From Streptomyces sp. CB02400 (GTDB taxonomy: Bacteria; Actinomycetota; Actinomycetes; Streptomycetales; Streptomycetaceae), in assembly GCF_001905725.1 (NCBI RefSeq), contig NZ_LIWB01000013.1, positions 1-64,000 on the forward strand: a stretch of DNA of 64,000 nt. The letters run 5' to 3'. The translations under genes and the position numbers were made by a program. Below the pieces are notes generated by a model. The model saw only the letters and a program-made list of their open reading frames with translations, had not been told where the DNA came from and searched no databases. The stretch's first letter is position 1, and each line of letters begins with the position of its first letter. Below, in pieces: positions 58,862-64,000 of this stretch.

Positions 58862-59221
58862 ATGGAGATCTGGATCAATCCCGCCTGTTCCAAGTGCCGT
58901 AGCGCCATCAGCCTGCTCGACGCCGAGGGGGCCGAGTACACCGTCCGCCGTTACCTGGAGGACGTGCCGAGCGAGGACGAGATCCGGGCGGTGCTGGAGC
59001 GGCTCGGGCTGGAGCCGTGGGACATCACCCGGACCCAGGAGGCCGTCGCGACGGAGCTGGGGATCGAGGAGTGGGCGCGGGAGGCCGGCACGCGGGACCG
59101 CTGGATCGCGGCGCTCGCCTCGCACCCCAAGCTGATCCAGCGGCCGATCATCACGGCGGACGACGGTACGGCGGTCGTGGGCCGCACGGAGGACGCCGTA
59201 CGGGACGCCCTCTCCCGCTGA
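58862..59221 (+). CDS. ArsC/Spx-family thioredoxin-like protein
   Basis: 119 aa with the ArsC thioredoxin fold. It starts EIWINPACSKCRSAISLL, so both cysteines of the CxxC pair (Cys9, Cys12) are present, and ends with HPKLIQRPIITADDGTAVVG, the ArsC motif with the conserved arginine. Arsenate reductase activity is often annotated, but many of these are thiol redox proteins; no ars genes are near. ATG 58862 lacks a Shine-Dalgarno, and TACCGT ends seven bases upstream, again suggesting a leaderless mRNA. Confidence 0.9.
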   Translation: MEIWINPACSKCRSAISLLDAEGAEYTVRRYLEDVPSEDEIRAVLERLGLEPWDITRTQEAVATELGIEEWAREAGTRDRWIAALASHPKLIQRPIITADDGTAVVGRTEDAVRDALSR

Positions 59222-59330
59222 CAGCCGTGTGACGCAGGCCACTTCGAATGCCCGGCCCAACCGCTGAGCAACTCTGTTCGGTATCTCGTACATAGCGGCG
59301 TACGCTCCCCTACCTCTTCAGGAGGCGCGC

Positions 59331-59972
59331 ATGTCGCGCAGGAGAACCCTCGGCCCGAAGAAGAAGCTCGCGCTGCTGGTCAGCGCCGCGACGGTGGCGG
59401 GAGGCGGGGCCTTCGTCATGGCGAACACGTCGAACGCGGCGCCGCCGCCGGCCACCAAGTCGGCGGCGGACTCGACCGTCTGCCAGGGCCTCGCCACCGC
59501 GCTCGGCAACAACCAGAGGTTCATCGAGGGCCAACGGGCCGCCCCGGACGCGCAGTCCGAGGCGCGGATCGCCAACCGCGAGGCGGTCATCGCCCAGATC
59601 CAGCGCCAGCAGGAGGCGTCCGGGTGCACGGTGGGGGAGTCGGCTCAGGACTCCCAGGCCGCGCAGCCGCAGCAGCCCGCCCCCTCGCAGCCCGCGGCGG
59701 AGGAGGAGGGCGCGCAGGCCTCCGGTGAGCAGGTGTGCGACGGGTCGACCGTCACCCTCTCCGGCGAGGACGGCGCCCCGGCCGCGTCCAGCAACCAGTT
59801 CCCGGCCGGCACGAAGCTGAAGGTCACCAACCTGGACAACGACAAGTCCACGACGGTGGAGGTCACCTCGGTCTCCGGCAGTTGCGTGCTGCTCAACAAC
59901 GCGGCCTTCGAGCAGGTCCGGGAGGCCGGCAAGTTCCTGATCCGCCGCGCGGTGATCGAGAAGGTGGGGTGA
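59331..59972 (+). CDS. Secreted protein with C-terminal RlpA-like double-psi beta-barrel
   Basis: 213 aa. The signal peptide (RRRTLGPKKKLALLVSAATV ... MANTSNA) is likely cleaved near Ala37. A helical domain with one cysteine pair (Cys51, Cys98) is followed by a Gln/Pro/Ala linker and a C-terminal domain of about 75 residues (FPAGTKLKVTNLDNDKSTTV, GSCVLLNNAAFEQV, FLIRRAVIEKVG) whose pattern is that of RlpA-like barrels, which bind peptidoglycan or sugar. ATG 59331 has AGGAGG six bases upstream. A terminator follows. Confidence 0.85.
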   Translation: MSRRRTLGPKKKLALLVSAATVAGGGAFVMANTSNAAPPPATKSAADSTVCQGLATALGNNQRFIEGQRAAPDAQSEARIANREAVIAQIQRQQEASGCTVGESAQDSQAAQPQQPAPSQPAAEEEGAQASGEQVCDGSTVTLSGEDGAPAASSNQFPAGTKLKVTNLDNDKSTTVEVTSVSGSCVLLNNAAFEQVREAGKFLIRRAVIEKVG

Positions 59973-59997
59973 GGTCCGGGTTCGTCGCGGATTCCCA

Positions 59998-60032
59998 GGG
60001 CCCGCCGCTCCCCTCACCGGGGCGGCGGGCCC
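59998..60032. terminator. Terminator upstream of glnII
   Basis: GGGCCCGCCGCTCC pairs with GGGGCGGCGGGCCC (14 bp, one G-U pair), 25 bases after the stop of the secreted-protein gene. Confidence 0.85.
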
Positions 60033-60095
60033 GTCCGCGTCCCCCGCGACCATGCACGCGTGCTCACACGGTGAGGTGGGACACGGCGGTGTCAG

Positions 60096-60111
60096 GTAAC
60101 ACGGGGTTCAC
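60096..60111 (+). promoter_or_regulatory. Partial GlnR-like box upstream of glnII
   Basis: GTAAC-ACGGGG-TTCAC fits the first half of the GlnR consensus (gTnAC) and poorly the second. glnII is a known GlnR target in Streptomyces, so a site is expected in this gap. A 12-base palindrome CCTGTTGACAGG lies at about 60136-60147. Confidence 0.4.
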
Positions 60112-60233
60112 ATTCGGGCAATGGCCGGGAAATCGCCTGTTGACAGGCTGCGGGCATCGACGGCGGCGCCCCAGTGCCGCAGCGCCGCAGCACCCGCACA
60201 AGCGCCCAGACCCACCCCCGAAGGATGTGGACC

Positions 60234-61262
60234 GTGAGCTTCAAGGCCGAGTACATCTGGATCGACGGCACCGAGCCGACCGCCAAGCTGCGTTCCAAGA
60301 CGAAGATCCTGGCCGACGACGCCAAGGGCGCGGAGCTGCCGATCTGGGGCTTCGACGGCTCCTCCACCAACCAGGCCAAGGGCCACGCCTCCGACTGCGT
60401 CCTCAAGCCGGTCTTCGTCTGCCCGGACCCCATCCGCGGCGGCGACGACGTCCTGGTGCTGTGCGAGGTCCTCAACACGGACATGACGCCGCACGAGACC
60501 AACACCCGTGCCGCGCTGGCCGAGGTCGCCGGGAAGTTCACCGCGCAGGAGCCGATCTTCGGCATCGAGCAGGAGTACACCTTCTTCAAGGGCGCCCGCC
60601 CGCTCGGCTTCCCCGAGGGCGGCTTCCCGGCCGCGCAGGGCGGCTACTACTGCGGTGTCGGCTCGGACGAGATCTTCGGCCGTGACGTCGTCGAGGCGCA
60701 CCTGGAGAACTGCCTGAAGGCGGGCCTGGGCATCTCCGGCATCAACGCCGAGGTCATGCCCGGCCAGTGGGAGTTCCAGGTCGGCCCGCTGGCCCCGCTG
60801 GAGGTCTCCGACCAGCTCTGGGTGGCCCGCTGGCTGCTCTACCGCACCGCCGAGGACTTCGAGGTCTCCGCCACCCTCGACCCCAAGCCGGTCAAGGGCG
60901 ACTGGAACGGCGCGGGCGCGCACACCAACTTCTCCACCAAGGCGATGCGCGAGGGCTACGACGCGATCATCACCGCGTGCGAATCGCTCGGTGAGGGCTC
61001 CAAGCCGCTGGACCACGTCAAGAACTACGGCGCCGGCATCGACGACCGTCTCACCGGTCTGCACGAGACCGCCCCGTGGAACGAGTACTCCTACGGCGTC
61101 TCCAACCGCGGCGCCTCGGTCCGCATCCCGTGGCAGGTCGAGAAGGACGGCAAGGGCTACATCGAGGACCGCCGTCCGAACGCCAACGTCGACCCGTACG
61201 TGGTGACCCGCCTGCTGGTCGACACGTGCTGCACCGCGCTGGAGAAGGCCGGCCAGGTCTGA
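60234..61262 (+). CDS. glnII: Glutamine synthetase type II (eukaryotic-like)
   Basis: 342-aa octameric/decameric glutamine synthetase. It begins SFKAEYIWIDGTEPTAKLR and has LPIWGFDGSSTNQA, the metal-binding FGIEQEYTFF, GISGINAEVMPGQWEFQVGP, the ATP loop GDWNGAGAHTNFST and RRPNANVDPYVV. There is no adenylylation site, so it is not under GlnE control. GTG 60234 has AAGGAT nine bases upstream. It is the heat-labile second enzyme of Streptomyces; with glnA in the same window the cell has two parallel routes. A terminator hairpin follows. Confidence 0.96.
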   Translation: MSFKAEYIWIDGTEPTAKLRSKTKILADDAKGAELPIWGFDGSSTNQAKGHASDCVLKPVFVCPDPIRGGDDVLVLCEVLNTDMTPHETNTRAALAEVAGKFTAQEPIFGIEQEYTFFKGARPLGFPEGGFPAAQGGYYCGVGSDEIFGRDVVEAHLENCLKAGLGISGINAEVMPGQWEFQVGPLAPLEVSDQLWVARWLLYRTAEDFEVSATLDPKPVKGDWNGAGAHTNFSTKAMREGYDAIITACESLGEGSKPLDHVKNYGAGIDDRLTGLHETAPWNEYSYGVSNRGASVRIPWQVEKDGKGYIEDRRPNANVDPYVVTRLLVDTCCTALEKAGQV

Positions 61263-61288
61263 TCCGTACGCGGTACCGCAGTCGTCGC

Positions 61289-61322
61289 GAGGGGCGTCCA
61301 CCGATCGGGGTGGGCGCCCCTC
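61289..61322. terminator. Terminator after glnII
   Basis: GAGGGGCGTCCACC pairs with GGTGGGCGCCCCTC (14 bp, one G-U pair) around GATCGG, 27 bases after the stop. Confidence 0.88.
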
Positions 61323-61384
61323 CGCGTTGTCCGAGCGGTGGAAGGGGGCTCCTGCGGACCCCGCGTGTCTGCTTCAATGGACGC

Positions 61385-61507
61385 ATGGCCGGCTTCCGTA
61401 AGTACGACGCGACGGGTCGCCGTGACCTGGAACCGTTCTGGCCTTCCCGTCAGCACCACGACTTCGACCGGGTGTGTTGTCGCGCGACGAACGCGCCGGC
61501 CCTCTGA
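61385..61507 (+). CDS. Possible Cys-rich leader peptide, 40 aa
   Basis: ATG 61385 opens a 40-codon frame, starting AGFRKYDATGRRDLEPFWPS and ending RQHHDFDRVCCRATNAPAL. The segment R-x-H-x-D-x-x-R-V-C-C resembles the short leader peptides found in actinobacteria before sulfur-metabolism genes (R-x-H-x-D-x-x-R-x-x-[SC]). It precedes a regulator gene by 84 bases, in which CGGCCTTCGGCCG could fold. Translation of the adjacent Cys codons could regulate the downstream gene by attenuation. It may also simply be a small protein or a chance frame. Confidence 0.45.
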   Translation: MAGFRKYDATGRRDLEPFWPSRQHHDFDRVCCRATNAPAL

Positions 61508-61591
61508 CGCCCGGATCCTCTCCCGGCCTTCGGCCGCCGCGCACCGCGTACGTCCTCGACGAACCCCTTCGCGCGAAAGAGCTGACGTCTC

Positions 61592-62131
61592 ATGGCGACC
61601 CCCCGTTCCCTGTCCCCCGTCCCCCCTTCCGCTCACCCCCGGCTGCGTGCCGTGGACCGGGACGAGGTGGTGACCGTGGCGGATCTGCTGCCGCCGGGCG
61701 CCACCTGGCTGCCCGCGCCGCAGAACGCCCTGCCCGTCCTGCCCGGCCGCCCCCCGATGGTCGGCTACCTGGTGCTGGTCCCCGCCGACCAGCGGCCGCC
61801 CTTCCCGGCCGGCTCCCCCGGCCCCGAGACCGCCGACGACCCGCTGATCCGGGTCGACCCCGCACAGCGCACCGCCCACGTCGACGGACGGCAACTCGAC
61901 CTCACCTACCTGGAGTTCGAACTGCTCGCCCATCTCGTGGCGCACCCGAACCGGGTGCACACCCGGGACCACCTGGTCGGCACGGTGTGGGGCTACGGCC
62001 ATGTCGGCGACGGCCGTACCGTCGACGTCCACATCGCCCGGCTGCGCCGCAAACTGGGCCCCGGACACCGGGACACGATCCGCACCGTACGCCGGGTCGG
62101 CTACAAGTACGTGCCGCCGACCGGGCGCTGA
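61592..62131 (+). CDS. Orphan winged-helix (OmpR/PhoB-type) transcriptional regulator
   Basis: 179 aa. The C-terminal 95 residues are a Trans_reg_C winged helix: IRVDPAQRTAHVDGRQLDLT, YLEFELLAHLVAHPNRVHTR, VGDGRTVDVHIARLRRKLG and RTVRRVGYKYV. The N-terminal 80 residues are Pro-rich with a hydrophobic strand (MVGYLVLVPAD) and have no phospho-acceptor receiver domain. It therefore works as a stand-alone regulator. ATG 61592 has AAAGAG upstream. It lies after a possible leader peptide and ahead of an epimerase gene. Confidence 0.88.
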   Translation: MATPRSLSPVPPSAHPRLRAVDRDEVVTVADLLPPGATWLPAPQNALPVLPGRPPMVGYLVLVPADQRPPFPAGSPGPETADDPLIRVDPAQRTAHVDGRQLDLTYLEFELLAHLVAHPNRVHTRDHLVGTVWGYGHVGDGRTVDVHIARLRRKLGPGHRDTIRTVRRVGYKYVPPTGR

Positions 62132-62203
62132 ATCCCGTACGACCGGTCTGCCGACAGCAGATTCCCGTTCCCCCGTGCCGCCCGGCCGGGCAGAGTCACC
62201 GGT

Positions 62204-63214
62204 ATGAGACTTCTGATGCTGGGTGGTACGGAGTTCGCGGGCCGGGCCGTCGTCGAGGCGGCCCTCGGGCGGGGCTGGGAGGTGACCGTCTTCCACCGGG
62301 GGCGGCACGAGGCCCCGCAGGGCGCGCGGACGCTGCTGGGCGACCGCACCGCGCTCGACGGTCTGGCCGCGCTCGACGAGGACCCCGGCGAGTGGGACGT
62401 CGTCGTCGACACCTGGTCGGCCGCACCCCGCGCGGTGCGGGACGCGGCGCGGCTGCTGCGGGGCCGCGCCGGACGGTACGTGTACGTGTCGAGCTGCTCG
62501 GTGTACGACTGGGCCCCGCCCGCCGGATACACCGAGCAGGCACCCGTGGTGGAGGGCGCCTCCGCCGACGCCGGTCCCACGGACTACGCGCGGGACAAGC
62601 TGGGCGGTGAGCTGGCCGCCGTGGACGCCTTCGGCGCGGACCGGTCGCTGCTGGTGCGGGCGGGGCTGATCCTCGGGCCGTACGAGAACGTGGGCCGGCT
62701 GCCCTGGTGGCTGAACCGGACGGCGCGCGGCGGGCCGGTCCTCGCGCCGGGCCCGCGTGACCTGCCGCTCCAGTACGTCGACGTCCGCGACCTCGCGGAG
62801 TGGATCCTCGGGGCGGCGGAGCGGGAGCTGAGCGGCCCGTACAACCTGATGTCGCCGCAGGGGCACAGCACGATGGGCGAGTTGCTCGAAGCCTGTGTCC
62901 GGGTGACCGGCGGCCCGGCCGAGCTGCGCTGGACCGCGCCGGAGGTGATCCTCGAAGCGGGGATCGAGCCGTGGACGCAGTTGCCGGTGTGGGTGCCGCC
63001 GGGCAGCGACCTGCACGACGCGCTGCACTCGGCGGACGTCTCCCCGGCGGTCGCGACGGGACTGCGCTGCCGCCCGGTCGCCGAGACCGTGGCCGACACC
63101 TGGGCCTGGCTGCGGGACATCGGCGGCACCGCGCCCCAGCGCCCGGACCGGACCGAGAAGGGGCTCGATCCGGAGGTGGAGGCGAAGGTGCTGGGGTCCG
63201 CCGGAGGGGTGTAG
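62204..63214 (+). CDS. NAD-dependent epimerase/dehydratase
   Basis: 336 aa, extended SDR fold. The dinucleotide site is RLLMLGGTEFAGRAVVEAAL, the catalytic region YVYVSSCSVYDW and DYARDKLGGE (a Tyr-x-x-x-Lys-like pattern with Tyr and Lys). C-terminal blocks (GPYNLMSPQGHSTMGELLEA) are as in isoflavone-reductase- or mRNA-binding-like SDRs. The substrate is unknown. ATG 62204 has no clear Shine-Dalgarno. It may be co-expressed with the regulator 72 bases upstream. Confidence 0.9.
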   Translation: MRLLMLGGTEFAGRAVVEAALGRGWEVTVFHRGRHEAPQGARTLLGDRTALDGLAALDEDPGEWDVVVDTWSAAPRAVRDAARLLRGRAGRYVYVSSCSVYDWAPPAGYTEQAPVVEGASADAGPTDYARDKLGGELAAVDAFGADRSLLVRAGLILGPYENVGRLPWWLNRTARGGPVLAPGPRDLPLQYVDVRDLAEWILGAAERELSGPYNLMSPQGHSTMGELLEACVRVTGGPAELRWTAPEVILEAGIEPWTQLPVWVPPGSDLHDALHSADVSPAVATGLRCRPVAETVADTWAWLRDIGGTAPQRPDRTEKGLDPEVEAKVLGSAGGV

Positions 63215-63282
63215 GTAACACCACCCCCGGGCCGGGTGTCCGGCCCAGTGCCCCGCCGGTCCCGTCCGGCCAGACTTGTGCC

Positions 63283-64000
63283 ATGACCACCGATACGAAG
63301 AACGGCCAGGGGCGGACCGGGGGGCGGGGCATCGCGCCCGCCGCGATACGAGGGCTGGCGCTCGCCCTGGTGGCGCTGCCGGGGGCGGTGCTGTGCTTCG
63401 TGCTGTCCGTGGTGTCCATCGCGCTGATCCCGATCGGCGTCGGCATCGTCACCACCCCGTACGTGCTGAAGGGGGTGCGGACGTTCGCGAACTGGCGGCG
63501 GGTGCTGGCGGCCGAGTGGGGCGGGGTGCGGATCCCGCCGTCGTACCGGCCGATACCCGAGGACGCCAACCCGTGGGGGCGGACGTTCGGGATGCTGGGC
63601 GACCCGGCGACCTGGCGGGACCTGCGGTGGCTGCCGGTCGACATGACCGCGGGCTTCGTCACCGCGCTGCTGCCGTTCGTGCTGCTGGTCTACCCGCTGG
63701 AGGGGTTCGCGCTGGCGGTCGGGCTGTGGCGGGTGATGCCCGACGGGTACTGGTACGGCTTCGTACGGATCACGGACCAGGCGTCCGCGCTCGGCGCCGG
63801 CGTCCTCGCCCTCGCCCTGCTGTTCCTCGCGCACTTCTTCACCCCGCGCCTGCTGCACGTCCACTTCCTGCTCACGCGGGCCGTCCTCGGCTCGGGCCGG
63901 GGCGAGCTGACCGAGCGGGTGCGGGTGCTGACCGAGACCCGGCGGGACGCCGTGGACGCCTCCGCCGCCGAGCTGCGGCGCATCGAGCGGGATCTGCACG
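63283..64000 (+). CDS. Sensor histidine kinase with putative sensor domain, 5' part (cut by window edge)
   Basis: The first 239 codons of a kinase. After a Gly/Arg start there are two membrane helices (ALALVALPGAVLCFVLSVVS; IGVGIVTTPYVL), a loop region (RIPPSYRPIPEDANPWGR) and two more helices (FVTALLPFVLLVYPLEGFAL; LGAGVLALALLFLAHFF), the layout of the 'putative sensor' domain of actinobacterial NarL-type kinases. The dimerisation helix begins near TERVRVLTETRRDAVDAS, and the window ends exactly at the phospho-acceptor motif ELRRIERDLH. ATG 63283 is the first in frame. The cognate regulator should lie just outside. Confidence 0.9.
   Translation, partial: MTTDTKNGQGRTGGRGIAPAAIRGLALALVALPGAVLCFVLSVVSIALIPIGVGIVTTPYVLKGVRTFANWRRVLAAEWGGVRIPPSYRPIPEDANPWGRTFGMLGDPATWRDLRWLPVDMTAGFVTALLPFVLLVYPLEGFALAVGLWRVMPDGYWYGFVRITDQASALGAGVLALALLFLAHFFTPRLLHVHFLLTRAVLGSGRGELTERVRVLTETRRDAVDASAAELRRIERDLH

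Overview
This is a 64-kb piece of a high-GC actinobacterial chromosome, almost certainly Streptomyces. Coding GC is very high at third positions, GTG starts are common, and several genes look leaderless. The gene order (cytochrome oxidase, PfkB kinase, erpA, nadA, PspA, cobalamin genes, pepA, lpd, sucB, aceE, lipB, lipA, glnA, glnII) matches a conserved core region of Streptomyces chromosomes as I remember it. I saw no tRNA, rRNA, insertion sequence, prophage or CRISPR array.

Layout. 1-1.2 kb: ctaD (cut by the window edge) and ctaC of aa3 oxidase, on the minus strand with a 4-base overlap. 1.5-8.3 kb: cysteine desulfurase-TusA fusion, PfkB-family sugar/nucleoside kinase, two hypothetical proteins, ErpA-type Fe-S carrier and the Fe-S enzyme NadA. 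8.4-14.9 kb (minus): an envelope-stress block with an AcrB-like RND pump, a NarL-type response regulator and kinase, PspAA and PspA. 15.2-22.4 kb: DUF3043 protein, methyltransferases and the late cobalamin genes cobU (with an N-terminal degenerate metallo-beta-lactamase domain), cobT and cobS. 22.4-24.5 kb: a second, solitary ctaD. 24.7-28.0 kb: RDD protein, GH114-like lipoprotein and pepA. 28.5-35.8 kb: lpd, the two-lipoyl-domain E2 gene, a GntR regulator and aceE. 35.8-45.3 kb: WYL regulator, DUF4240 protein, PGRP amidase with a coupled 58-aa ORF, MarP-like membrane protease, GNAT, epimerase-like protein, FAD oxidoreductase and an XRE/TPR regulator. 45.6-47.5 kb: lipB and lipA. 47.8-52.3 kb: small proteins, RDD protein and glnA behind two GlnR-type boxes. 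52.3-58.1 kb (minus): an accessory-looking cassette of two-component system, membrane-anchored unknown protein and MacB-like ABC transporter. 58.3-64 kb: small proteins, glnII, a possible Cys-rich leader peptide, an orphan winged-helix regulator, an epimerase and the start of a sensor kinase.

Functional themes. lpd, E2, aceE, lipB and lipA together supply the 2-oxoacid dehydrogenase complexes and their lipoyl cofactor; aceE has a strong palindrome in its promoter and a GntR regulator just upstream. glnA (type I, with the adenylylation Tyr397) and glnII (type II) give two ways to assimilate ammonium. PspA, PspAA, the two-component system and the RND pump look like one envelope-stress unit.

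The intergenic DNA is rich in Streptomyces-type short repeats: a seven-copy array at 2.9-3.1 kb, a 94-bp tandem at 28.0-28.3 kb, a modular hairpin repeat at 13.7 and 43.4 kb, and 53-bp and 43-bp tandems at 43.3-43.6 kb. These, the MBL-CobU fusion, a methyltransferase with a (Lys-Pro)n tail and the short coupled or leader ORFs are the most unusual items. I did not find a clearly novel multi-gene system.
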